DNA from: Triops longicaudatus
Lineage: Eukaryota > Arthropoda > Branchiopoda > Notostraca > Triopsidae
Reading direction: 5' to 3'
Assembly: GCA_022885665.1 (NCBI GenBank)
Contig: JAGQDJ010000076.1
Location: 186,001 to 250,000 of the forward strand
Length of the DNA: 64,000 nucleotides
Part shown: one piece after another, positions 27,800-41,700 of the stretch
How positions within the stretch are numbered: the first letter of the stretch is position 1
Layout: the number at the start of each line of letters is the position of its first letter
Made by a program: the position numbers and the translations under genes
The notes under the pieces: generated by a model
What the model was told of the DNA's origin: nothing
Databases searched by the model: none
What the model saw: the letters and a program-made list of their open reading frames with translations, nothing else

Positions 27800-28723
27800 T
27801 GGCGCGAAATGGCTAGTGCTGCACATTGCATTTAAAGTCGCTAGTTGTATCTATTCCCTTCTATTACTCCCGAAAAGCTCTAACTGGTTTTACATGTTCT
27901 AATAATCTGTTGAGATGTGGCATCAACTCTTTGCTACTACCAAGAAGACGACGAAGAAGACGAAGGAAAAAATGGGTGCTCTAATTTTGGTGAGCTGGTT
28001 TTTGCATTAAAGGGCAAGTTCCTGGGCTGGCGTACCTGAGGAAGCGACAAAAATTGTTTTCATAAAAGCAAGGCTGGTTGTGAGATGGTGTGTTGTGAAC
28101 TTGTTTCGAACGCGTGATAATAGCAAGACGGCAAAACAAGGAAAGGGCTTTTGTCGTCGATTCCGTGACGCACACTTCATTAATTGGGTGGGAAGAAAAG
28201 TTCGGATAAGATTTTTATGGTGAAAGATAGGGTTTTATTATACTGAGCTGGTGCTGTTTCATATTTTGATAGATAAAACGAAAACACAAGAACGAAAAAA
28301 GCGGTTAACACCAGAAAACAAAAATTAAGCCCAAGGAACTAGTGTTATTATTGTTACTTCGTTTTATAAGAAAATTCATATTATAAAAAAAAGTTTATGT
28401 ACATAAATTCATCACCACCACCCCACTACACTTTCCTGATTTTTAACTTTCTCATAAGCAATTCTTTATCCACAAACGACTCGTGTGTACGTTAAGACCA
28501 GTATGTTTTAGGTGCACGCAACGCAACATCAGATTTTCCCTTTTTTATTTCTTCAAATGCCTTACTGCTATATATTAAGAAAGATAAAAGAGAGGTAATG
28601 CATTATTGTTGATCGTCCGTCCGAACCGTGGGTTCAGGGAATTTTTAAAGAAATGAAACGACACTTGCTCGTTTTATGGCTTCCTGACATTGTTTTATAC
28701 ATCTGGTAGGTTTGGATAATTAA

Positions 28724-28729
28724 AATAAA
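28724..28729 (+). other. Candidate polyadenylation signal of EcR
   Basis: AATAAA lies about 0.9 kb after the EcR stop codon on the same strand. It is a plausible 3' end signal, but other variants occur nearby and no transcript evidence is available here. Confidence 0.35.
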
Positions 28730-30786
28730 AATTAAGACAAAAACATGCTAAAAAAAGGGCGAAAACGCTAAATTGTACATATTGTATGCAGGCGTATGGG
28801 CTGTTTCTCCCCTTTCGAATCGTGTTTATTAATTTTTTTTTTTGTGAGCGTGTTTCTCTTGCGGAAATTAATTATGGGAACAATGTACAGCCATGGACTT
28901 GTGTGCAATAAGAGGATGTTTCAAAAAGCCCCTCCCCTTCCCCCTTTTTGTAGCTAGGTCGTGTACAACTCTCCATAGCCACCTCACAGAAATACAAGTT
29001 GTGGCGTTTTTGCAACTATTTCGCTTTCTTATTTAGAATAATGAATAGAAAAATATCTCAATAATATAATCTGAAGTGACTATAGCTGTCGACAATTAAT
29101 TGTATTGACATATCCGTTTGCTACGGAAAGCCAGTACCAAAGTGTCGGGTTCTCTTTAAAGCAGAAGCACGTTATTGGGAAACGAATGTAGGCTTACTAA
29201 TTTCATAATATTTTTTTCCTGGACTATAATTTTCAAAAAAAAAATCAACGTCCGCAGTACGAAAACAGCAAGACAAGTTTGAACAGCAGAAAAGCACCGA
29301 GTGATGTGGAAACTTGTGACAATGGGAATTCTCAGAATTAGTACGTTCCCCGAAACGGCTCAAGAAGACACGCCTCTCAAGTTGCCCGCTTCGGAACAAC
29401 CCTAATCAATCTGTCTTGTTCGGCTAACCGTTTCCTTTCAAGGATTGTTTTGTCGGCTAAGCCTATGTCTCCCGATAAGCGATATTTTACAGGTTAGTTC
29501 GTGAACATTTCTATGTGCGCCACGCAGAAGTGTAGCAAATACCTCTAGCGGTAATGATAAATCGGTGTAATATACGCGACTTGTTAATTAGCATCATCTG
29601 ACAGTAACTTTTATTTTAGTTAGGACTATTCGGGTCATATCTGGTACTGCTGGAATATCGCGTTAATTAGTAAACCACTTTTATAAACTTTAAAGTATGT
29701 CTCCAACATTAATACTATTTTAGAATAGAAAAGACTTGTTTCTCTTTCCGAGTGAATGTGCTCAAAATATCAAGGCTGGTGGACTACCGGATATGGGCAA
29801 TTTGCGTGCGAGCGCCAAAAGTCAATTGTTCTCCAGCATCCCGTCTCTGGCGCTAGATTCAGTGCCGGCCTTACAACGCAGGCGTCCAAAACGGGGTACC
29901 AAACAAAATAAAATGTACAGGATGCAGGCTATCGGACAACAAAGATGGCAGTAACATGTCTTATAAGCCCGTGAAGAAATTCCGTTTAATTCCTCGCATG
30001 TGGATAAGGTAAGGCAAATATTGTCATTCCACAGTTCGACTGAGTGCTGTTACTTGCAAGACTTGGGGTAAAGCGGTAGTGTTGGCATATTTACCTGTGA
30101 AATAAATAATGTAAACTTGGCTAAGTGTCACGTAGCTTCGGCTGCAATTTTTTATCCAATGCATAACATCGTAGCCCGTTACCTGTCTGTATAAGTGTGT
30201 CAACTATTGATTGGGAACGCAATTACGTAAATACCCGGTAAGTCATTTCACATTATTGTTCGGTTGCTATGACGAAAAGGTCAAGGGAGGGGGATAATTT
30301 CAGGACCTAGAAAAAAAAAAAGATTAACACGTAGTATGAGCTTCGTTACGATAGCAAGCATTTAAGTGATTGACGCCAAAATTCTATCTCAGTTACAGCA
30401 GCGACTATAGAATCGAATCACCAAATAATGTTATCCGTAGCAATGTGCACGCGGCTATTTGTAGCTTTTCGCTACGCAAGGAGAAAAGTGACAAGAGGGC
30501 AGGGAGAGTTCACGTGAAAGATGGTACCTTGGAAAATATCTGTATGGTATCTTGGTATCGAGAACTGTAATTAAGGACTATTGTTTGTTGAATACCCGCT
30601 TAAGCGTACTATTTTGTGCAGAATATCACATTTCGCGCCAAAAATCGAAAGTTTGTTTAAATACTATTTTAAAACTTACATGTAAGTGTCGTACTGTCGT
30701 TAAAAATACTGTATTTCGTGAGAAACACCATAGCTGAGCATCGGGACAATGAAATATAGTCAAAATTCCCCTTTTGTGGGTCCCGT

Positions 30787-30863
30787 ATTCGCGGTTTCGG
30801 GATTCGCGGAAGAAATTTATGAGATCGACTCCATATTCGCGGCAAAATATTGCGCTATTCGCG
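30787..30863. repeat. Four copies of the heptamer ATTCGCG in 77 bp
   Basis: ATTCGCG occurs at 30787, 30802, 30835 and 30857, in locally CpG-rich sequence within an AT-rich region. Clusters of this kind are familiar from the flanks of some DNA-transposon families, but no terminal inverted repeat or transposase was found. Confidence 0.6.
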
Positions 30864-32734
30864 TGTCATGCTTGTCAAAATCATTCAGAAACCGTCTTAT
30901 TTTGGTAGAAACTAATAGCGGCAACTCGCATAATTGCAAGGGTTCAGGACATACTAGACAGCTTATTCGAAATCAGGCATTGAGTTTACCAGAGGTGGCT
31001 ATTCATAACATCTAAGAGTGCCAATTAGTGAAAACAACATCGTATCCTTATATGCTTCTACTAAATGTCGTACAAATGATAATTTATTAAACGATTACGA
31101 TGAAAACTAAACTGAAACATATTAAAGTAACACTTTTTATACTTGTTTCTTCCACTCTTTCTACTACAGGACTGATTTGAGATCGCAAAATATAAAATAG
31201 GAATTCGGGAATTGCGAAAGATGCGAGGCTTATATCCATGATGAAAATTGTTTAAATGAAAACTTATAAAAGCTTTTCTTGGAATTTTTGGTACTTTTTT
31301 CGGCCTCTTGCTTTCGGCTAGTTTTGCCGTCTTGGAAACTTCAGACCTGGCAACCACACTCCTTCAAATTTCATACAAAGCTACGGCCGACTTGACGGTG
31401 CGGCTGTCGATCTCAGTCTCCATTTTCCCGTCAGAAATAATGTGCTTTAGAAAACGCAGAGGTGTTGACATAGTCGCTAGCTGAAAATTCAAAGTACGGG
31501 AACATTCCGATTAATGCGCGAATAAACCTCCCGAAAATATAAAACCCAAAACAACCTCTTAAGACCAAGGCGCTAGATCGTGAACCTTCATACAGATTGA
31601 TTACTTTACTTGGAGGTCCTTACGATTTTCGTTTCGTGGGATGAAGTTTGTAAGCCAGTTTATAACTACTTATGACCAAACTCTTGTTGCTTATTCTTTT
31701 TTTTTTAATTTCAGTGATTCGTAATAGTTGGCACGTGGATAATTCATTCACATCTTAGATTGATAAGGTATTTGCTCAATTAATAGGAGCAATTTGCGAA
31801 ACGCATAAGCCTTATTTGAAAATAAGTAAATAATTTAAAAGAAAAGTAAGAAATAAAATCAAACTTGAAAAAAGAACCTTGATGGGGGGAAGTGAGAAAC
31901 AGCTAGAAGCGAAAGGATAACACGACTGCTCTAGCTACCACGACGAGGGTGACCTTCAGCATTTTGTCTTTAGGAATTACACGACAGTGTAGTTTTGCGA
32001 TGCCATTGTGGGTTTTCGGTGTTGAAATGAACTCAGGAAATTTATACAAAAGTATTTGTACGTAATGTGATAATTGCATAACATAATCGCACATCAGTTC
32101 CGACCAGCGGAATGCGGATTTTTAGTGCGCCTATAAAGAAAATGCAGCCCGTGTTGGTGAACGAAGAGTTTTTCAACTTTCAGTACAGTACATCTGCACG
32201 CGTTTTCTTTTTTAGTGTTCCGTCAAGCAATTCAGTTTATCCTCATGCAATATAAGATGAATCTTTACAGTGCGTCACTGTAAAACTTGTATTGTCTACC
32301 AAATTACAGGAAGCAGCTTTCGTCACTCGGCGAAGGGTGTTCAGAATTTATTGTATTGGCCAGCCTCTATACTGGCAGCTCTACATTCGAGTAGCTTACA
32401 GGGTTACTAACACTTCCACTTCGTTCATCGTGCAGCCTTTTCCAGTTGTGTTAGCTCACAGGAACGCGCCAGGTTCACCTGAGTCCGGCGTGTCTTTGGG
32501 TTGACTTGTGTGCGAATAATTGGGCGCACAATCCGTTCAACTCGCCGTCTGAGCACGGGGACAATCGTAACTCAGTTTAACCTAATTAAGTCCCATTTTG
32601 TGTATTAGGGAAACAAATAATTGCTTATTCTGGTGAAATTCTCTTAAAAAGTGATTTTTCTACGAGTCTGAAAGACATATTTTTCGGTACAAGCTTTGCT
32701 GGGCAGTAAAGGTGGCTTTGGGCTGTGAATTGAC

Positions 32735-35700
32735 ATGTTTTGGCTACAATTGCGATTGCTACTATGGAAAAACTTCACAATTCGTCGGCGACAGAAGGTG
32801 AGTCATTAACTTTCCTGTTTCTGTGTGTTGTAATTGGTGCTTTGAAAATCTTGAGAGGGAGACACGTATGCTCCAAATGCGTCTTTTGTCTTGAATGAAC
32901 ATTTGTCATGCTACGCAGGTGCGAGTCATCGTAGAACTTGTGTGGCCCCTTATCCTGTTCTTCATTCTTGTCTGGGTGAGAACGAGAGAACTGAAAGATA
33001 GCTATCATCAATGTAAGGATATTAGTAATCTATGATAGTCGCTGTTGATATATGTGTTGTATGGGGTAGGTCATTTTCAAGAAAAGGCTCTACCGTCCGC
33101 AGGAGGCCTTCGATTTTTGAGAGATTTTCTCTGTGGATATAACAATACATGTTACCAAGATCCTATCACCGACGCCCAACCCGAGCTCGACTCGGCATGG
33201 TAATTAGTCGTCCCTCAAAATTGAGCTTCATTTCCTCACTTGTTGCTTGTCAAAAAGGGCCGAGGAGTTCTTTTCCGATTTCGAAACAATCTTGCAGAAA
33301 AGAGTCCGAGAGAAAGAAATTCAAAGCGTGCAGAATTTAGGCACCGACGCGCTAACTGTAGCAGCTTGGTTTGCGCAGAAAACGGAAAGCGTCAAAGGCA
33401 ATAAAGGTAAAGTACCGAAATAAAAGTGTCAATGTAACAGGTGCAGATAATTAATTTGTTTTTAATATTTTTTCCTATAATTATTTTTGACGCAACTAAA
33501 GGGACTATACCACTCGCGTCATTGCTTGTCAATAGGACGATTTTGGAAGAACGTCTGCGAAATAGTAATGTGACGTTTTCGGATTCGTTTATGGACCGCT
33601 TGTATGTGGCTCGTTTCGATACTTCCCGCTTATCTTTCGTAAGTTGGGCAATGATGGTCGTAAAGGGGAAGATAAACAATGGATATATATGTGTATGATA
33701 ACCTTTCCGTGTATTGCAACAGAAAATGATTAAGCAGTTCAAAGCAGATCCACTGTCACTGGTCTGTGACTCGGAAGGAAACAGCGTCATTACACACCCT
33801 GTATCCAAACAACAGCCGATTCTTATAGAAGAAATATGCAACATTATGCGGAAGTATAATTTTGGTCAGTGGGACAGTTACAAAGACTGGGTTAAGGAAA
33901 ACATCAAATTAAGCGATGTAGGACTGTAAATACTTTAGAAGACGTTTTGTGCTCAACTTTTTCCTATAGTTAATATCTGACCAGTCGGAAGCTTTGGCTA
34001 CGCCTTTGCACGTCCTCGATGCTGCTGTAGTCATAAACTCGCTAAAAGTTATTGCGGATGATTTAACCGTTGCGGCGTCGGTCAAGAAAGCCATCGAGTA
34101 AGCACTTTCTTGTCATGTTAAATAAGTTGTCAATCGCAAATCTCGTTTGCAGGAAACTGAACCAATCGCCATCGTTTCGTCGACAGCTGGAACTCTGGGA
34201 AGCAAAATCAGAAATACAGTTACCCGAATCCGCTGTTATATTCAACTTTCTGTACGAATTGAGCTGCGGAAAGAAATTCACTGGCTTATTCTCTGACGAT
34301 TTGGAAACAATCAATAGCCAAAATACTGCTGGCTTAAGGTACAGTTGAGCTATTTTTTCTCTTCTCAGTAATAATGTTCTGGTACAATGTATTGCATCGG
34401 CAGTGACGAGAAGTTACGCGCCAAAGTGGAGCACGAGCTACTGCATCGCTTTGATAATCTCAGGAAAACAAATAATTACAACAAAGATAATACAACCAGT
34501 GATGAGTGCAACGAGATTTTGCAGTCCCTCGAAAACAACTTTCTGACTCAAATGCTCTGGGACCATGTAAAACCGCTTCTCCGGGGTAAAATAGTGTACT
34601 ACCCTCATACGTCTGCGACAGCAGCAGTGATGAAACAGGTCAACGAGACCTTTGCCCAATTCTTAAACATTCAAGACGCCGCTACCACATGGGCTACCCA
34701 AATTTCGCCCATGGTACGCGGCTGGGCAAAGAGCACCGTATTGCTAAATCCCAATTTTACTAAGGTAATACATTTGAAACCTTTCTGGTGCATACTAACG
34801 TAATAACCTACTTGAAACACAAGAAGTTTGAGTAACACTGAAATGTTACCGTGGCATCACTACGAACTAACACTACAATAACGATATGGGATTACGCAAA
34901 CTTCGTGTGCTGAAGATAGTGCCTCTCCTTTCCACTTTTTCCTTTCCTCTTTGGGTGTTAGGATTGGGCGTTGAATTAAAAAGAAACTTTTAACTCTCAC
35001 AATTTAATTCCTCTAGGAATTGAACGAAGAAAGTATTCGGCAAATAGTAACACAACTAGAAGTTATGTTGCCTGAGAAGTTTTCAGAAGAAGTGTTGCAG
35101 TTTTATCAAAACGCTGTAGCGAACAATCAACTTTCGTCATCAGTTATAGAAATTCTGCTCGATACCGTCGACAGCTTTGCGTCGACCGTCTCGCAATACA
35201 TTGGAGTAAGAATTATACCCGTTAAAAGTATTATTTCCCTGGAAATTAACGCGTATTCCACACTATCAGTGTTTCGAGTTCAATAAAATCGAAGGCTTTA
35301 TTGACGAAAAAGAGGCGTTGGACCATGGGATAAAATTAATGCACCAAAATAAGTTATGGGCGGCCGTGATCTTTCATAACCTGCCGGAAGATTGGGACGG
35401 AAACGAGTTGCCGCCTTTTGTGGAGTACAAAATAAGGTAAACACGACGCGCCAGAGCTTTACGATTGACACACTTGTCTAATTTTTTTTCCCTAAAAAAT
35501 AGGATGCATCCTGATAAAGTGGACAATACGCGTTATTTAACGGATAAGTTACCCCGTCCGGGTCCCAGGCGTCGCCCTCATATTGACATGAAATACTTTC
35601 AGCACGGCTTCATTTATTTGCAAGACATCTTGGAAAGTGCTATTATCAAGATGCAAACCGGACGTGAAGATTTGCCTGGCTTGATCATGCAACAGTTTCC

Positions 35701-38700
35701 GTACCCTTGTTACATCGTCGATAGGTATGACAACAGTGTGCAGTGGCTCCGTGGTTCTATTTTACGATTCAATTCACCATTTGGTCGAACAGGTTTTTCA
35801 TCGCTATATCAAGGACTTTTCCCTTGTTCATGATTTTGTCATGGGTGTACACAGCATCCATGCTCATTAAATCGATCGTGCATGAAAAAGAAACTCGGCT
35901 TAAGGAAACACTGCGAATGATGGGCATGGGAAGTGGGGTTCATTGGGCAGCGTGGTTTATTGACGCTTTAATACCTATGGCCCTCACCTGCGTTATGTTA
36001 ACGGGACTCTTGGTCGTAAGTTTGATGAAAATGTTTATGCAATACCATATACCCTGTTACAGCTTATTTACTTTCGAAAAGGGTGGGAAAATACTGGAAA
36101 AATCGGATCCGACATTAGTGTTTGCGTTCTTGATGTGTTTCTGCATTGCGACCATCTGCAAATGTTTCCTCGTGTCAACTTTCTTTAGCCGAGCGAATAT
36201 TGCGTCAGCTGCTGGTGGAATGGTCTTCTTTTTGATGCATCTACCTTTCCCTTTCATGATGATTTGGGAAGAATATATTCGCGCGGGTCACAAATTGGCC
36301 GCTGTAATCTTTGAACACGTTATGTAGAAGTCTACAATTTTAACGTATATTTCTTAACAGAGTTTTATATCCAATGTTGCATTTGGTTTCGGATGTTCAT
36401 ACTTTGCGTACTGGGAAGAAGCTGGCATGGGTGGACAATGGTCCATAGCTGCCACTTCGCCCATGTTTGGTGATTACTATTCCATTATGACATCCATGGG
36501 CATGATGTTATTGGATGCGCTGATTTATGGGATCATGGCCTGGTATGTGGAACGCGTCAATCCAGGTATGACTTACTATTCAAACTGAAACACGATCCGA
36601 CTGTCAATCTTTACGTCTCACTGATTGTTCGTCTCGCGTGTCTGGGTCACCGTTTCTAGGTCAATTTGGCATTGCTAAGCCGTGGTACTTCCCGTTACAG
36701 AAGTCGTATTGGTTTGGTCCCCGTAAGGATGATCTGAAGCAAGTACCGGAAGCTGATCCGACTCGTAAGATTTTCCCTTCTACTTTCTCATGTGAGGCCA
36801 GTGAGAAACGTAGGTTTTTAATTATATAGGTTCGGATATTTTCGAGGCGGAACCAAGCAATGTGAGCGTGGGAGTCGCCGTACGTCGTTTAACCAAAGTT
36901 TATAATAACGGAAAGAAAGCTGTAGAAGACTTGAGCCTTAACTTCTACGAGGGGCAGATTACGTCGTTCTTGGGTCATAACGGAGCTGGCAAGACCACAA
37001 CAATGTAATAGTTCAATAGTATGTATTCAACTGCATCACTTAAAGTTTGTTTGGATAGTTCGATCTTGACGGGGTTGTTCCCTCCCACTTCTGGAACGGC
37101 CTATATCAACGGTTTCGACATCCGTACGCAAATGGACGAAATCCGCAAAAACTTAGGCATGTGTCCGCAGTACAACATCCTCATATCTCAGTACGCATCC
37201 GCCATTAAGCTATGGTTTACGGAGGAAGGGGCTGAAAGAAGTTTTTTTTTTTTTTTATAGATTAACTGTGGCGGAACATTTGTGGTTCTTTGCACGACTA
37301 AAAGGCAAATCAGCCAAGGACGTAAAAATGGAAGTAGAACAATTTTTGGAAGATTTAGTACTACTACCTAAGCGAAACACAGATGTGGACAAACTTTCTG
37401 GAGGAATGCAACGTAAGCTGTCAATTGGAATTGCCTTCATTGGAGGGTCAAAGTGAGTCTTTGTCAATAATTATCTTTCCGTTAGCAACTTTTTGTGTAC
37501 ATTGTTTTTTACTCGTATTGATTCTGACGCCTTCCTATGTATTTACTTCTGCTTTATAAGTATTCACGTTAAAAAAATAAGTGCAGCGAAGCTTGTAGAC
37601 CACAAATATTATTAGCTTCTTAAATTATTTCTCTTCTCGAAACACTAGAACTGTTATTCTCGACGAACCTACAGCGGGAGTAGATCCGTACTCGCGTAGA
37701 GCGATCTGGGAGATTTTGCTGAAGTACCGCGGAGGAAGAACGGTTATCCTCACTACGCATTTTATGGACGAAGCCGATTTGTTGGGTGATCGTATTGCTA
37801 TCTTGGCTCGCGGCCGACTCCGCACGTGTGGCTCATCTATGTTCCTGAAACAACGTTTCGGTTCGGGTTATTACCTGACCTTGGTCAAGCAACCTTTAGA
37901 TTACTCGAAGTCAGTTGCCGCAGACTCGGCAGCGAAACTCACATACGGTAAATGGATGTGTTTTCCACAGAATTGATTGTTTATCTTAATATTTTCGTTT
38001 CTACAGAGGACCCAGATGCAACTAAACGGATTACTTCGTTCGTACGTCAGTGGATCCCCAGCGCGTCATTACAAGAAGATGTAGGATCCGACGTGGTTTA
38101 CTGTTTACCCTTAACGACATCGGATCAGAAAAAGTTAATGGAACCTTTCCTGGAATCCTTGGACCACGCATTACCCGAATTGGGCATTTCGAGTTACGGT
38201 GTGTCGGATACAACGTTAGAAGAAGTAGTAACAATTGATTCAGCTGGATCGAATTGTTTTAAATATAATATTGTGAATAGATTTTTCTGAGAGTCGCAGA
38301 TGAGAAAGCAACTCACGAAGAAGCGGTGGCAAAAGTTAATTACGGTGAGACGATATTCGTCAATAATATCAGTGATAAATTATGTATAAGTTACAGTAGT
38401 TCGTGTACCCGCCCGTAAAAATTTGGATAGTTATTAGTTTTAGGGACTAATCATCCTAAAAAGTACTCAGCTGAATTAACATTCTTCAATTATTTAAAGC
38501 GATGGACGAATCTTTGCCCTCGTGGCGTCAAACTACCAACCAGCGGTTACTGAGATCGCGTAATTCATTAACGATTGCTGACATCAACCAGCATTACGGT
38601 ATTCAAATAATTAACGTTTTCACCTGCACTGGGAATCGGTTGGTGTTCACCACATAGATTTGTCTAGCTTATTATATAAACAATTGTTGTCCAAAAGGGA

Positions 38701-41700
38701 GCTGAAAAATTGCTAATTAATGAGCTTATTTTTTCTACACGTGCACGTTGCAGGTTTTGTCCTGTGCTTTGTTACAGGCAAGGCAGCACCTACTCGCCTA
38801 AAGAATTCTTGTGTGTTTTAGCGACAGGCAGCGAGAGTGTTTCTGTGGAATTTCGCACACCCAGTTGTGACATCACGTGCACCGATCTCAATTGTCGCCA
38901 TGTAACCCGCTTGGGTCACACACCTCACGTAATTCGTGGCGCTTGTGAGTTGATGCCTAAACTCTTGCTTCATTTCTTTCTCCCATTTTTTTCTCGCTTT
39001 TATCCCCTTGTCGTCACGTCATTTGCTTTCACTTCTTTTCGTGCTATCACCCGTTCGTAAATGACATTCCTTACAGTCTAAATTGGTGTTTGTCATTTAG
39101 ACATGTCCGTGAACATGTATGAGGAAGATTTGCTGCAGCTACCACGAGTACGGGGACGAGCTTTGATCTGCCAACAATTCAAAGCCATGTTACGTAAACG
39201 TTTCCTACATGCAAAACGTAACAAAAAAGGCATCTTCGCTGAAGTATGGGATTGATATTCGTTCTACTCATAGGAGACAGGGGTTTAACTGGCGATTTGT
39301 ATTTAGATTGTGCTGCCGGCGTGTTTTGTCTTCGTGGCAATGTTGATCACGTACTTCATCCCACCACCAGTACCAGGACCGGAATTAGTTTTGAGTCCCT
39401 GGCTGTATGGCGAGTCTGCTGCCATTCCGTTCGAAGTTAAACCGTCAAATTCCACATGGCACAAAGAATATGTCAACCATCTTAGAGGTGCCATTGGCTT
39501 AGGTGCAAAGTGCACCCAAGCTAATCCATTTAAGTATGCTACGATGCGAAATCTTATTGCAAGGATGTTTATTGTGTTCTTCTGTTTAACAGAATGGAAT
39601 GCAGGGCGGAATCGTATGACATACCAGCTTCCGAGGCGTTTGACAAGGATGCACAATACCCTCAATGTACCTGTGACTATGGTGCGCAGTTGTGTGCTGA
39701 TGGCGCTTCGGGACCTACTCCAGACACTTTCATTGTAATTTGATTGGATTTTCTTTCTTGAGTAAATATTTGAACATTAATTAAATCTAGGGCGTCACAC
39801 AAGATGAATTCAATGACGTCAGTGACCGTGACATGGCTACTTGGATCTTGCGTAGTTTTAGGCAGTACCGAAGCAGCAGGTAAACGTGAACGATGAAAAG
39901 GAATGTAGCCATCTAATAATTTGTTGTTAGATATGGTGCGTATCAATTTGGTGTTCCGGCCCCGGCTGCTAATGTTAACTTATCGTACACTTGGGAGGTT
40001 CTGAACCGCATGTCCAAGGCAACAAATTTGGGTCAGCCGCGGCCGGTACCATTCCAGGACGTCGCAGAAATGTTGGTGGATCAAGTACAGAAAAGTGGCA
40101 AAGCAGATAACATTCGGGTATTTTAATGCTCGAAACAAAAAGTAGAACAAAAAGTCCTATTGTTGTATAATCGACTAGGTTTGGTACAACAACAAAGGAT
40201 GGGCCGCGTCAGCCTCGTATTTGAATGCTATCAACAATGTCGTCCTCCGGACATCCTTGCCGCCTCATAAACAAGCCTTAGCGTCTAAGTTCGGTATTAA
40301 AGCTAGTAACCATCCTATGACAATAGCCGAAAGGCAAAAGGATGAGAGAATCATGTAAGATCTCGAAAAAAAATGAACTGTCGTGCTTAATAATTTTCAT
40401 TCACAGGTATGAGACCAATATTGTTACGTTACATGCAATTTGCGTTATTTTCGCTTTAAGCTTTGTGCCTGCGTCGATCTTAGTCTTCTTAGTGGAAGAA
40501 CGAACGACGAAAGCTAGACATTTACAGTTTGTCTCGGGTGTAAAACCCTATCTATTTTGGATATCGAACTATGTTTGGGACATGGTAAGTTTCAATAGAA
40601 ATTCGAGCAGATATAACAAAATTTCGTTTAATTTTAGTTGAGCTACATGTTGCCGTGTGTGTTATGCTTATTAATTTTCTTGGGCTTCAAGCAAGAAGCC
40701 TATGTATCGCCAACAAATTTCCCAGGTCTAGTTTGCATCATGGTTTTATATGGGTAAATATTTCCAGCGTGTTTGAGGTTGTGCACTAAAACATCCTTTC
40801 TGCTCTAGGTTTTCGTGCATTCCACTAATGTATCCGGCCAGTTTCGTGTTCCAGATTCCTAGCTCAGGTTTTGTGACCTTAGCTTCGTTAAACATAATCG
40901 TTGGAATGGTGACAACGATTTCTACGTTCATTTTGGAACTTTTCTCTGATCCAGTAAGGCTTAAATTTTATTTTTGGTCGTAGAAGTTTTGTCTCATAAG
41001 ATAATAATAATTTTAGCACCTCAAGCTCATCAACTCCATCTTAAAGCAAGTGTTTTTAATTTTCCCTCAATATTGCCTTGGGCGAGGCCTACTTGAATTG
41101 GCGTCAAATCACATGTTAGAGCTTTCATTACAGCGTTTTGGTAATATTTCGGGCATATATCCTCTCTGGACACATTTGTAATCTTACACTCTCGCTGTTT
41201 GACAACTCAAGGTATAAAACATTACCGAAGTCCTTTCGAGTGGGAGTTTCTCGGTAGGAATATCTTTTGTATGGTAGTGGAAGGGGTTGTGTTTTTTGCC
41301 GTCACGTTAGTCATGCAGTATCGCTGCGGTTGCTTCAGAAAGAAGGCATCTAGTCAAGTAAGCAAGCGCGCAAAAATTTATATAAAGGAGATGCACGACC
41401 AATTTTCCTCTTTAGGCTCCCTTAGTTTTTGGAGAGCTAGGTTCAGAAGATGAAGACGTTTCTCGGGAACGCAGACGAGTAGAAACGGGTGCAGCGGAAG
41501 AAGATGTTTTACGGTTATGGAGGCTCACAAAAGTGATTAATCTCAAGTAAATTTCAGTAATAGTTTACATTCGTGTTTTGTGAAAATGTAGGTTTACCCG
41601 AAAAACAAAGTCCCCGCAGTGGATCGACTTTCAGTGGGTGTTGTTAAAGGAGAGTGCTTTGGTTTGCTAGGAGTCAACGGTGCTGGAAAATCTACCACCT

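Larger units (their letters stand above)
27800..32734. other. EcR 3' UTR and EcR-ABCA intergenic region
   Basis: AT-rich DNA with no supported gene. The only frame with coding-like flavour is 29736-29954 (+), which ends in an Arg/Lys/Gln-rich tail with a RRRPKR cluster; I found no ATG exon that joins to it in frame. A cluster of ATTCGCG heptamers lies at 30787-30863. Confidence 0.5.
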
